Positions 1 to 11,639 of a stretch of DNA of 64,000 bases are shown here, piece by piece. The stretch spans positions 62,001 to 126,000 of the forward strand of contig VTFK01000595.1 of assembly GCA_009617715.1 (NCBI GenBank), given 5' to 3'. Every line of letters begins with the position of its first letter. The stretch's first letter is position 1. Source of the DNA: Plectrocnemia conspersa (lineage: Eukaryota; Arthropoda; Insecta; Trichoptera; Polycentropodidae). The position numbers and the translations under genes were made by a program. The notes beneath the pieces are model-generated. The model worked only from the letters and a program-made list of their open reading frames with translations. It was not told where the DNA came from and made no database searches.

Positions 1-199
1 AAACCACAAAAACGATATAATATATAATAAATATTGAAAATGAAATAACAAAATTTAATAATAAAAAAATGTTAGAATATATTAATAAAACATACTAATA
101 AAAAAAGTACTAAAATAAATCAAAGCAACAAAACTAATAGAATCAATAATTTGGTTTATTCTTATTAACTATAAATGCAATATTAAATAATAAGAAAAA

Positions 200-358
200 T
201 AAAACATACGTAAAATTAACTCATTCTCAGGAAATAAAATTAACTCATTCTCAGGTAATAAAAAAAAACAATAAAAAATGACAAATTCTAATAAAATATT
301 TCAGTCAGACTATGGACTTGTAAGGAGTTACACAACATTTTAAGGGGTGCCCCATTAT
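200..358 (+). repeat. End of a dispersed repeat (copy 1)
   Basis: The stretch ending in AAGGGGTGCCCCATTATT is repeated in reverse orientation at about 45270-45420. Matching blocks include AATATTTCAGTCAGACTAT, the CTTGTAAGGAGTTACACA segment and the final GGGGTGCCCC block. This copy also holds a direct duplication of about 23 bp around AACTCATTCTCAGG (about 214-256). No coding capacity is visible. The class of repeat is not known. The sharp GC-richer end suggests a transposon terminus. Confidence 0.55.
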
Positions 359-613
359 TTTTGCGAAAACTGTATTTGTATATACATAAATATAGTATAT
401 ATTTTAATTATATTTAAACGCTAATTCCATCATCCTTTACAACTAAGCTCTACAGCAGCCTTCTTATAAAGAGCAGATAAACTCTCGGACAGTGAACATT
501 AAGTTAAGAAATTCAAAACCCAATTGTAAAAGAGAAAAAAAAATATAGAAAAGCAATCGACAATAAAAGAAAAATAACCCTACGTAAAAGAGAAAAAACT
601 TTCAAATACCTGG

Positions 614-614
<1 letters not shown>

Positions 615-649
<35 letters not shown>
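615..649. repeat. (TA)n microsatellite
   Basis: Uninterrupted TA dinucleotides of about 35 bp, just upstream of the putative first exon of the gene that starts at 904. A second TA run (about 840-860) lies inside the inferred 5'UTR intron. Confidence 0.9.
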
Positions 650-653
<4 letters not shown>

Positions 654-798
654 CGCAAATATATCATATTGTTTTTTAATATTGGCAACACAGAATTACA
701 CGTACGTATATGTATATGTATATGTATGTATATACGCTTCCAATCGGTTATACGTCGCCGCGAAGCCGGTGGAGGTGCATTGTGCTGTTCGCTACTTC

Positions 799-888
799 GT
801 AAGTCTAACAAATTTTTATATCATACAGCGTATGGTTTATATATATATATATATATATATTTATTATAATAATGTTTTATAATTTTAG
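799..888 (+). other. Inferred 5'UTR intron
   Basis: GTAAGT at 799-804 and TTTTAG ending at 888 fit consensus splice sites, giving a 90-bp intron containing a TA microsatellite. The upstream exon (about 735-798) is GC-richer than its surroundings. Inferred from splice signals only. Confidence 0.4.
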
Positions 889-903
889 CCATCCGCAGCA
901 AAG

Positions 904-1333
904 ATGGACGAATTCACTGAAGAAGAAATTGTTAATTGGCTGGAATTAACGGATCCAGATAGAATAGTATATGTAACCCAAGAAGGAAATGCCGAAATGG
1001 AAACAAGTAGTGGTGGAGCCAAAGAAGATGAAAAGGACGAGGGTGTTGTTTTAAATGGGGAAGACGAAAAGGAAGAGCATGCCGTCGATAAGGAAGAGCA
1101 TGCCGTCGATAAGGAGATGTCTGAGGAGACTTGCGTCGAGCAAGTTTGCAGAGCTGCGGCAGTTAATGACGAAGCTGAAAAATGCGAAAATCCTCCTTTG
1201 ATCAAAAAGGAAATTTTGGCTGAATACTTATGTAAGTTGTAAACTTTGATATAAAGCTAAATTATGTTAATAGAATTAATTGACAAAATGTTATTTGTGT
1301 TTAGCTGATGATAAAATCAACGAAGTCGATTAA
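904..1333 (+). CDS. Small acidic protein, two coding exons (904-1231, 1305-1333)
   Basis: The predicted product is about 118 residues and very rich in Glu and Asp. The start at 904 is chosen for its good context (AAAGATGG). Position 1232 begins a consensus donor, GTAAGT. An acceptor TTTAG ends at 1304, and splicing replaces the intronic stop with a 9-codon last exon ending in TAA at 1331-1333. A probable 5'UTR intron runs from 799 (GTAAGT) to 888 (TTTTAG). The joined frame stays open upstream, so an N-terminal extension is possible. Residues 1-20 (MDEFTEEEIVNWLEL...) and the acidic linker resemble the C-terminal acidic region of Tigger/jerky transposases, which would make this a possible domesticated fragment; that is inference. 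A 7-residue unit (EEHAVDK) is tandemly duplicated. No catalytic motif, signal peptide or membrane segment is seen. Function unknown. Confidence 0.5.
1072..1113 (+). repeat. 21-bp in-frame tandem duplication
   Basis: Two identical 21-bp units (GAAGAGCATGCCGTCGATAAG is 1072-1092 and again 1093-1113) encode EEHAVDK twice. The frame is preserved, which suits a coding region, and the exact identity suggests a recent event. Confidence 0.9.
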
Positions 1334-2283
1334 ATACAGCGCGGCGGCGGGTGGTCCACATTAAAGAATTTACAAGGCGGCCACATTAAATACATTACTA
1401 ATATTACCTACTACTTTCAAAGCATGTAAGAATATTATGTTTAAAAAAAAAAAATCTTTAGTAAAGTTAGTGCTTTTAGTTTTTATCCCACACGCACACT
1501 TTTTTGCTAATTTATTATTACTTCTCTAAATGGGCTAATTGATACACAACTTAATTATACAATTGTATTTTAATTAATTCATTAGGTATATGTACAATAT
1601 ATTAACACTGACTGCAATTTTTTATAATAGTATATCGCTGATCGAATGATTATAAATTTAAATATTTTTTCATCATACACTTGTTTTAGCTATGTGTTTA
1701 AACTTAATATTGTTTTGAATATCTGACGGCGATTATATTTAACATACATATATATATATATATAAATATTTGACCAGTTAATTAAAGTTTAAGTAGTATA
1801 GTAGTAGTTAATAATAAAATCTTCTGCGAGTTTGTTTGTATGGTCATATGGATATTTTACTTTTTTATTACTATTTATTTAACCGCACTCACCTATTGTG
1901 CATATAGAATCTTTAGTGGACTTCAGTTTTCGGTCTTTTACATTATAAAGGATTCGTCAAATAAAAAAATGTGTAAAAATTAATGTTTGTTTATTTAGAT
2001 ATCAATACAATGTTATTTGATTAATTACAAACTATATTTTTTTTAACGTGCTAAAGCGGGTATAATGTATACAAAAATATTTTTTAATACATATAAAACA
2101 GAGCTATATAAGCTAATTATTAAAGATTTTTAATGCCACATTTATACGGCCTAGCTCGATCACCATATTTATCCGTGAGATTAAGAAAATCTCGCGGATG
2201 AATATCTACATAAATTTAATCTGTGATGATCGATGAAAAAAAGAAGTGAATAAATGTTATGTTATATGTTCTAGCATTTATGC
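1334..2283. other. Convergent 3' region between two genes
   Basis: AT-rich, with no convincing ORF. Plus-strand AATAAA signals are at 1813-1818 and 1959-1964 and could end the 904 gene. A minus-strand AATAAA (TTTATT on plus) at 1990-1995 could end the B56-like gene at 2284-3288. The two transcripts would meet or overlap around 1.96-2.0 kb. Confidence 0.4.
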
Positions 2284-3288
2284 TTATATATTACTGGAGC
2301 TAGGAGAGCTATCGCTGTTAGAATAGGATAGCAAATTTTCCATTGAATGGCTTACACTATTTAGCAAGCGATTCAACGCCTCGCTTCCCAGAATTGCGTA
2401 GGCTTTATTTTTGACATGTAAGTTTCGGCTCTTTGTAGACTTGAAAATTCGCGATTGCAGCAAAAACTTGTGTGCAAAAATTGTTAGTGTCAGATGAGGT
2501 ATCAATCCTTCGAGAGCTTCTAAGTAGGAGAGTTCCACCGAGGACCACTTGAACTTGTACTTGACGATCAGACTGACCACGATGCTGGACAGCCCTTCGT
2601 CCAGTTTTAGGTAAGTAATGATTAATTCATTGAGCGGCTTAATGTAGAAGGTCAAATTATCTGATTGATACAAGGGTAGGATAATATCCCTCAAGTAAAT
2701 TTGATCTCTGAATTCCAGCATGGGTGTAAAGTCCATAATATCCGTCAGCACCTTCAGAATGTAGGGAATTCCGTTCCAAACGTCCAGTTCGTGAGCTGTC
2801 TCCAACAGCATATTACCGAAATATTTTTGCACTGTAGCAATTTGTGCAGGATAAGCACGGGCGATTAAGACGACGGTCATGCTTAATAGCTCACGTAGTT
2901 TCTTTTCGTCGCAGTAGAACATGTTGACGATTTTGCCGATGAAAGTTTCCTCGAAATAGGAGTGCATGCTGATCTCGTCTACTTTGATGAATTTTAGGAG
3001 AGCGTGTAGAAATAAATGCACATCATCACGCGAAGCCCAATTTCTTGCGTATTCATCGGGCCGATTGTAGTACAGGAACAGGTTATGGTTTAACATCTCA
3101 CATATCCGGGGGTAGATTGTGGGGTGGAAAGGCTTGGTGCGCTTTTCCATCGTCCTGGTGGCCTTGCGCAACTTTATAATCTTGTACTCTTCGTTGTTGC
3201 TGAGGTCCACTTGAGTGATCCGTTTCAGGAACCGAGTTTCAGATCTGCTCGGTTCCGATGGATCTCTTCTTTTAAAAAAGGCCCACAT
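2284..3288 (-). CDS. PP2A B56-like regulatory subunit paralog 1 (short, intronless)
   Basis: The 334-residue protein aligns by eye with the HEAT-like core of B56 (PPP2R5; widerborst in flies). Anchors in order: KPFHPTIYPRICEMLNHNLF (52-71, like the IYTEV..NLFR segment), a block at about 83-130 matching the LxxFLxxF/FIDxxFVxxLL region, ETAHELDVWNGIPYILKVL (153-171, like ETEHHNGIAELLEIL), DIILPLYQSDNL (201-212, like VLLPLHKVKSL), and an ELSYLEALEGL block (about 242-252, like EVMFLNELEEI). It ends with a Ser-rich tail. Ordinary B56 proteins are about 480-600 residues; the C-terminal repeats are missing. Positions equivalent to the LxxIxE pocket (H187, R188, Y190, R197 of B56-gamma) read V140, L141, A143 and I150, so that pocket is probably lost. 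There is no intron or frameshift, and GC is above the flanks. If functional it may act as an altered PP2A targeting subunit; a non-PP2A scaffold is also possible. Most diverged of the three paralogs. Confidence 0.8.
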   Translation of the reverse strand: MWAFFKRRDPSEPSRSETRFLKRITQVDLSNNEEYKIIKLRKATRTMEKRTKPFHPTIYPRICEMLNHNLFLYYNRPDEYARNWASRDDVHLFLHALLKFIKVDEISMHSYFEETFIGKIVNMFYCDEKKLRELLSMTVVLIARAYPAQIATVQKYFGNMLLETAHELDVWNGIPYILKVLTDIMDFTPMLEFRDQIYLRDIILPLYQSDNLTFYIKPLNELIITYLKLDEGLSSIVVSLIVKYKFKWSSVELSYLEALEGLIPHLTLTIFAHKFLLQSRIFKSTKSRNLHVKNKAYAILGSEALNRLLNSVSHSMENLLSYSNSDSSPSSSNI

Positions 3289-4770
3289 TTCGCACTCGTC
3301 ACTTTTTACGGCAGACGATATTTGAGAATATGCGCGATCGCCTTGACGGTCGAACGTGCACTAAATTCTGACATTCGATATACGGCGCATGTCAGGGCTA
3401 TGCAAAATTATAAATTGTGTTACGAAGTTATTCGTATTTTTTGCGAATTGTATTAGGATTATGATTAGTTAATTTATAATTTTATGAATTATTATTTAAT
3501 ATCAGGGGTGTCTATGAAGAGTCGGATTAAAAAAAAAACATTTTATCGGTATCCAGTTTGAATACCTTACAGACAAATGACTTTAACCGTTCAAACCATT
3601 TTGACTCTACCATGATGAATATAAGAAACTATATTACAGAATCTCACTATCACTGAAATAATCGATTTTTCGAATCCTTTCATTATTTTATTAACAGAAA
3701 ATAAAGTGTACGCGAATGGAAGATAATCTTATCTTTAAAAATAATAGGATAAAAAAAATGTTAAGGTATATATAAAAGTAATCAGTTGGTTCTTTCTCTT
3801 TTATAAAGACAATTATAAAGTAAATAGTCGTTGTTAAACTTTATTTTAAGAACTTTCTTTTATAAGATTTAATATAAAGCTACTGATTTTCTGGATAAAA
3901 TATTTTAAATGATTACCCGCAGCGCTAAAATTCTTATTAATAAGCATATAATAACTCTAAAATATAAATAGCGGGCCGGATGATTTTATTCAAAAGGCTT
4001 TTAAACTTAAATAGGAAATTGCGTTTATCGTTCCCAAATAAATTTATCCCTTCCTTGATGAAAATCATAAGAAAGAGATAAATTTATTTGGGCTTACCTA
4101 TTTAATTTAAGTATTTTTTAAATTGAGCAATTGTAATGTATCAAAGCAAAGACCACAATTACATTCACTGATTTAATAAAAAAAGTTCGAGAAAACAAAT
4201 CATAATAATATTAAAGCAATGAAAATTTTAAATTAAAAAAAAATCTCTGTTCATATTTTGCACATTACGAAAACGTACAACTGATATTATTACCATGCGA
4301 TACTTAATTAAAACAAAAAATTGAGATCAAAAATCTAGTTCAATTGTGTTTGAATTAAAGTAAATAGTTTTTGGGAGACTTTGTCAAGCTAAGCTATACA
4401 AGTAGTATTTTCATTTGTAACATTATATTATTGCGAAAGGGGATTTTATACATAAGCTGCAATTAAATTAAAATTTCAACCCCGATGTGAAATGCAATAA
4501 TAACTTTTAGTACTTTTTTCATCGATAACATGATAAATTGATAAACTCTATGCTGACAGTTCATCCATCGCATTAAAAACATACATTAATATAAATAAAC
4601 ATTATTGTTATTATTTAAGTATTTCTTTACATTTTTTTAAGAAAAACATATTTTTACTATTTAAAAATGTTCTTGAATTATTTGATGAAATCAAGATTTT
4701 TTGACAAGTTTTTTTTAATATTGCGAGTAATTATTTAATACGCGTAGTAAAGTTTGGTATCTATTACATT
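3289..4770. other. AT-rich intergenic region with one foldback
   Basis: No plausible gene. A TATA-like AATTTATAATTT on the minus strand (about 3401-3413) is a weak candidate core promoter for the gene at 2284-3288. A perfect 16-bp inverted repeat (CCCAAATAAATTTATC, 4033-4048, and its complement 4077-4092) forms a hairpin with a 28-bp loop. Confidence 0.4.
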
Positions 4771-5400
4771 CAGTGGTGATGCTAGAGTGTGTGCTGCCAG
4801 GGGCGATCCTTTAAATTGCCCACACCCCCAAACATTTTTTAAAAGAAAATCCTAAAAAATCCTAAAAATCTGTAATCTTTAAAATCCGGAATAGACTGTT
4901 CTTTTTTGCCTCACTTCCCAATTAAGCTACATACCCTTCACATATACTTAATAATTTGTAATCTATACTTAAATAAATGAAACTAGAAATTACAAATACA
5001 TGTGTATATTTTTTATAATAATAATAATGATGGATTTAATAATATATTTTTTATAATAATAATTATACCTTGATCTGTCAAATAATAATCTAAAATAATT
5101 CACAATTAATTAATTGAATGTACAATTTATAAAATATGCCGCCCCCAAGCAAGTGCCTGTCAAGTAATGATTTTTTACATACACGGCACTTGCTTGGGGG
5201 CGGCATATTCGCGATGGAATCGTCTAGTGTGGTTCTTAACCCTGAATAAACTGAAATTTATGTAAATCTACGAATACCAAGAGCTTAACAATAATCAATT
5301 TATTATTTTTAAAAATGGTGATTTTATGACCCTGCAAAAAATGTATGAGGGGGGGGCGGCAATTTTAAGGATTGCCCCGGGTGGCATATGCCCGGGAATA
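4771..5400. mobile_element. Non-autonomous DNA transposon (MITE-like) with internal perfect hairpin
   Basis: The left part (CAGTGGTGATGCTAGAG.. GGGGCGATCCTTTAAATTGCC) and the inverted right part (ending ..AATTTTAAGGATTGCCCCGG..) share imperfect terminal inverted repeats, clearest over GGCAAT-CCTT-AAATTGCC. No ORF. In the middle, two 25-bp arms (5133-5157 and 5185-5209, built around GCCGCCCCCAAGCAAGTGCC) are perfectly complementary with a 27-bp loop. The CAGTGGxG end is common among hAT-like and related elements; the superfamily is not certain. Confidence 0.55.
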
Positions 5401-5689
5401 CAGAGGAACAATTTTCGTGGCCTCCTGACTTATCTTATCAATAGTACAAAATAATAAGAAATAGCAAAAAAAGTCTCAAATGAAGCTGCTGTGAAAGAAT
5501 TGAATAGTATATAAGTATTTATTTAAAAACTTGGAAGAATTGAAAAAAATAGATAAGCAATAAACTGTCTATTTCAGTTAAGAAACGTATGAATGAACGC
5601 AGAAATGAAACATTAATAACATTAATAATAAAACGTTTTAATTTTAAATGACAGCTTCAAATATTTAACCAAGAACGCTGCAATTCTTT

Positions 5690-6045
5690 TGGTGCAATAA
5701 ATAATTGAAAAGATACACCTGAATATATCTTTGGAGGGTCTTGATTTGAATTCTTCATATATGTCGATAAATGTGTAGGACTGCATATTAATTGTGTCTG
5801 ATTCAATACAACAAGAGTTGCAAAATTCCATTTCTTCAATAGTACAAAAACCAATGGGTAAATGCCGTAAAAAAGGTAATTTGAAGGAGGATTTCAAGAA
5901 ATTGGATTCGTTTAAGAAGCGGATGAAAAAGTAAGATTTGTTATTTAACTCACTGTTAACAATAAGACCGACGTCAACAGCAACCAAGAGAGTTTTCTTA
6001 ACAACGGGAATTAAACAAAGGAAATATAAAAAATGAGACATTTAA
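5690..6045 (+). pseudogene. Decayed hAT transposase C-terminal fragment
   Basis: On the plus strand the block at about 5780-6035 translates with stops to a hAT dimerisation-like segment. Its key part, LLTIRPTSTATKRVFLTTG, resembles the family's L..IPATS..SERVFS.AG motif. The 139-residue minus-strand ORF over the same interval is therefore judged to be a shadow. Stop codons interrupt the plus frame, so it is inactive. It follows the MITE at 4771-5400, but the two cannot be linked with confidence. Confidence 0.5.
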
Positions 6046-9000
6046 TTCTTTATTAATTTTAAGATATCTGTTTTTAAAATTAAAATAAATGTGTAAATTG
6101 AGTTTACATTTTTATTTATTTTATATTTATTTATTATATGTGCATGATTTCAAATTATTGATAGCTATTTTGGAACATTGGAAACTACTCGAGTATTTTA
6201 AGGTTTTACTACTCAATACTCGAGTAGTAGTAGTAGTCAATCTCTAGTATCAAGCAATGAAAAATATATTAAAAAAGTATAGATTTAGCTCCATCCTTAA
6301 TTTACAACGCATGGTTTGGTGTAAAGCGCAAGAAGTTACACGGATTTAAGATGACCATAACATGATAATAAATGCTGTTTGGCCCATAATGGAGTAATCA
6401 TCGCATCTAAAAAAACTTTTTATTTTATTATTTTAGTGACACTGATCGCGCATTGAAAATCGCTGTTGGCATTCAAATTAAAATAGATAACATTGCTATT
6501 CATTTGGACATATATAACAAGTTCTTTGTATTTAGTAATTTGCCATTCTTTTCATCAAGTTATAACCGTTGTATGTTATATATTCATTATGAATCATGCT
6601 ATCAGCTTTAAAGTGATTCACAAACTTATCAGTGCTCCTTATTAGGAATGAATAGATTGATAATTAAATACTTTTCTGTTGACACGAACAACCATTTATG
6701 TTTTTCAATCTCGGATGACAAATTATATTGAGATATCTCTTCCCAGATAAGATAATATATGTATTTATTCAATAAGCACGATATATACTTAATATGATAA
6801 TGATAAGAAAATTAGCATACACACGATTCGGAAATTTACACTACATCATAATTTTATGTTACATACATGTATAAACTATTTCAATGATATAAAAAAATCT
6901 TAACCGTTGATTTGTATATTCGTATAAAGTACTTCAAATAAGTATATTGTTTTAATTAACTAAAAGCACTCGAAACGTCGATGATGTGGCTAATATAATA
7001 AAATATTAATTATGATATAATTAGAATCGCAAAAAAAATTTTTTTAATGGATTTCAACAAAATAAACTAAAATCAAGACTCATATTCTACACAGTACTTA
7101 CTCGCTTTTAAATACTTAATATCACATAAAATGAAAAATAAAATATTTTTTAGTTAAACACATAATAATGTGATAACTGAGTTATATCTCGCATGATAGA
7201 TTTTTCATGTGATAATATCTTGTGCTAAATAAATTAATTTTATACAAAATATTACTGAGTGCGCGCCCTAGCGAGTATTTGGTTTGTATGTAATGAATAA
7301 GCGTTGTTTATATAATAGATAGTTTATGTTACATGATGAGGTGTATCTCCTTGATGTCATATCGATCGACACTCTATTTCGAGCACGTCTTTATACATAC
7401 ATATGCATACATATTAGATTATTAACTTCATCAAATTACTTATGGGTTTTAAAAAAAGTTTATAACGTTCTGCGACAAATGTAAATCACTAACACGTCCT
7501 CAGATAAAAATATGATTGTTATCACCCGTTTTGAAAGTTTGGGCAAATGTTCATGTTTTGATTTCAGCTTTGTGTATTTCAATTAGTATTGAATATAGAA
7601 TGGAAATGGAAAGCGTCACATTTTGCAAGTGACAAAATAACAACAATAACATAAAATATAAAAAAATAGAACAAACTTATATCTAGTGGAGGCATTCAAA
7701 AATGTGCAACATCAGATGATTCCATAAAAACTTGATAAAGCACATATAAACGCAAAGCTTGATATGTCACGATTCACGTACAAAGTTGATAAATCACGAA
7801 CACAATAAAATAATACATCTAGCTTGAGACATGATTTTTAATTGAAGACCATTTATCTGGTATATAAACTGGTACCGCACCCGAGAGATAGTGAACTTTA
7901 CATATTTTTCCTGCCGCTACTATCGCACTTGTCCCTTGATAGGAGTTGTAGAGCTCGAATAGCAACACATGCAAAAATCTTGCTATATAACTGATAACGT
8001 TTGGCATACATACGCATTATCAATGCGCATGCACAATAGATGCACGAACGCGATGCTAATCTTGTTATCACCAGAACATGGGAAAAGGCGCATAATTATT
8101 TATTATCAGTTGGTCAAAAAGTAAATTAACATTTTCACGATAGCGACAAATAATTAGTGATTGAAATATTTACAAAAAATAAGAGACAATATTATAAATC
8201 AGACTATAGGAAATGATTTTAGTAGCTTGACAAGTATGCAATTTAAATCTTAAGCGTAGTTTATATAACGTGGCAAGCGCATTTTGTATACGTAAAACTG
8301 AAAGCTATAACTTAATATAGATATGTATGTAAGTGTGTGTTGAATATTTTGGTCCCGATGCAGCGACTTTAGCGGTTTATGGAGGGGAGAATCCATAGCC
8401 ATGATAACAACTTGGGTGGTGCCGTGCTCCACCAATAACGGCCGTTTTCATCGTTCATTTTAGAAGGTTACCAATTTAGTACTTAAAAAAGTATTTTCTC
8501 AAACATGTGTATGTAGCTGCGTTTAAAGATATGATATGTATGCATAATGAATACGCTCACTTATCACATTTTGCGAAATGAATTCAAAACCTAAAACAAA
8601 ACACCATTATGAATTTGCGGAAAAGTAAACAACAGATAATTCATACGAAATAAGCATCGGAGTCATTAATATATCACATTTCTGCAACGAAGCGTGATAT
8701 TTTCTATATGAAACCTGCAGTATAACTATTTTGTGACGCTTATTGATTATCTTAAAATTAAACATATTTAATTAATTGATTTTTTATATTCATTTCTTCG
8801 ACAAAATGTTTCTATAAACATATATGTGCTATCAAATACATTTAATATAAATATATACAAAAACAACTTTTACGATAGTAAAAAAGTGTAATTGAAAAGC
8901 TGGAGAGTTATTGAGAAAAATATATTGCAATGCTTAATACATCTTACGTCTGTTGAAATGAGGGTAAATTATTATATATTAAAATATTTAGCAATTATTT

Positions 9001-11210
9001 ATTTATTTATTAATTTAAAAACATTTGCAGGAAACAAAAGCTTTACGCTAATCCACCATGCGCAAAGAAAAAAAACAATACATAATAATAAAATACATTA
9101 AAATTATAAATATATATTTACAGAACTAAATAAGAAAGACGTGTTAATTAAAAAGTACGCTAAGGCAGACACTGGTATGAATTCAATACAATGGTTTATG
9201 TCAGGACCAGAATTAAAAAAAACGGTTTTTAAATTTCAGATTTACAAAAAAATAACAACAGCAATTTTTATCTGAAAGATTTTTAGGTTATAAAAGAAAA
9301 AAAAAACATTAATATCAATTATGTTTTTTTATTTGATTTATTATAATATTTTTCTTTAGAAAACATAAAATTACCTGAAATATAAAATAAGTTTTCAATC
9401 TGAAAATTTACCGCTTTATGGATATCAAATATTATTTTTCTTTTGAAGCTTTTTTCTGATATTTACATTATCAGAACATGTTTCTATATTATAATTTGTA
9501 TACATTCTGAAACAATATTTTTCGAGTTTTGATTTTAAAAATAATGCAAAAAAAGTTAACGTACTTGTTCTAAAACTGCAAATTGATTCATAAACTTAGT
9601 ATATTGAGTTACAAATTTATCAGCTATTACCCGATAGATAAGCCTCTCTTTGGCCTCTGACTAAGATATACGCTCTTATCAGTCGCACCGAAATGACCAC
9701 TTGCATTATCTGAACGGCTACAATAAACAATGGACTTTTTTGTGCCAGACTGTAAACATATTTTCATCACCGCTAGAATATTACCAAAAAATCCTAACCT
9801 CTGTAAAATAGTTTTTTTTTTATTTCTTTACACCCCGAAAACAAATTATATATTTATAACTACTCGCTTAATTTCCAAATAATACTAATATAAATTCTCA
9901 ACGTAACATTTTTAACTTATAATGCAAGCGGTCTGCGAGAGAATAGAAAAATATTAGTATATCTTTAATTTCTGAAACTATTTAAAAGCATTAATAAAAT
10001 TCAATATTCCTGATTGTGAATTATAATAAAACAATCGTCTTATTGGAGCTGGAGGCGAAACTGCGATAATCGTAAAATCAAACATAATTCACAACAAAAT
10101 CATTCAAAATAATTATGCTAACGATAGAAGTGCAAATGAATGCTAAATACTTATTTATGTAATAGTTCATTTTCCTTACGTATACGGCAGATGACTTGAA
10201 TCCAAAACACCGCGTTTTTGATTGACGAGCAATTATAAACAGATTCTCTAATTACGATTTATTCTACTACAGTTGAAGCAATAAAATATTTATCATCGGC
10301 GAAATTGCGCAATCAAAAATTAAAAATGATATAGGTAACACTACCGAGAGCAGAGCATATATGTTGTGTATGATATTGAAATATAAATAACAACGAATAA
10401 AGAAACTTGATTCACACAATGTTTAAATTCACTATCTTAGTTTGGGTATTTAAGTTAAACAATCTACATAAATATCTTGAATGGATTTGTTATATTTATT
10501 TTAATTAAAAATTTGTTTGTTGATAGATCTAATAAAATATTGAATTGTGCAGATTTTTTTAATGTTACAGATTGTTTTATTTTTGATATGACCAAATTAT
10601 GTATTGCGCACAGAATAAGCGTTTCTGTATTTAATTTTTCTTTTTTTATAAATCTTTGTTTCGGAATGTGGCGTGTAGTACGGACAAAAATAGCTTTTAA
10701 GCGTTTCCTGGAAAGTGCATTGCAGTGCGAAAAATTACATACCGAAACAGGTTTTGCTTGCCGTCTTGTCGTGATTTTGGGTTGGTGCAAATTATCGTTG
10801 TAAAATGTATTATTTTTTTGTACTTATCGCAATAAGTATTATAGAAATTATAACCCCAGTTTTAGTTTAACCACTAAGTAGCAGAAATGCTACAGGCTGT
10901 TATATGAATTTTAATGATAAAATGAAAATATAAAAATATTTGGACCTTTAAGACTTTTTAAACTGTTATTAGTTTTTGAAGACGGTAATTCATTAAGTAG
11001 TAATTACAATCTTAACGAAGAAAATATAGCAATTATAAAGAAGTTTATTAATGCCATTAATAAGGAGATAATAAGACAATTAATATGAAACATAAAGGGA
11101 AAATAAAATAATCCATTTTGCAGTCAAACAATTAAAATTATCTATAAATTTAAAATGTATATTTTGAATCCCTAATGGGCATGTAATGTAATTTTATTTT
11201 AATTACATTT
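6046..11210. other. Gene-free AT-rich stretch
   Basis: Five kilobases with no ORF that I would call a gene. A CTCGAGTATT..AATACTCGAG foldback is at about 6190-6226. At 10464-10803 both strands carry 108-codon ORFs over the same bases, without recognised motifs. The CT-rich block at 9640-9720 is noncoding. Nothing else is supported. Confidence 0.5.
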
Positions 11211-11639
11211 ATATTTATAAAATATATATACAATTAGCTTTGGCATTTTTTAAATTATTAGGAATAATTTTGTATAAATTTCCTAAAATATATCCCCAAG
11301 TGAGCATCACGTACCGGGTTGGTGTAATAATAATAATATCGGGCGGTAACAATGAGACAGTTGTAACGCCCCATGAATACATATGTATTGTAAGTACATA
11401 CCGGTTTATCTTCAACTTGCTACATCCGCGCATGAGTACAACGAGAAGCTAAAACAGACGTTGATATTTAGAAATGTATTTATTATAGTACGCTCGGGAT
11501 AAGAATTAGAATCTTCGTTGTCTCGCTACTTTTCCTTTCCAGGACATTCGTTAATTCGTCATCGCTGTTATTTATTTTTGATGTGCAGTGTGACACAGAA
11601 CGTTCTTGATTATATTTTCTAGTGTTTATTTTAACAAGA

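Noticed and set aside
611..882. ORFs made of Tyr-Ile repeats around the TA microsatellites (also at 56611-56937)
   Set aside because: They are translations of AT dinucleotide repeats.
5622..6041. 139-codon minus-strand ORF
   Set aside because: The plus strand of the same interval translates to a decayed hAT transposase tail, so the minus frame is a shadow.
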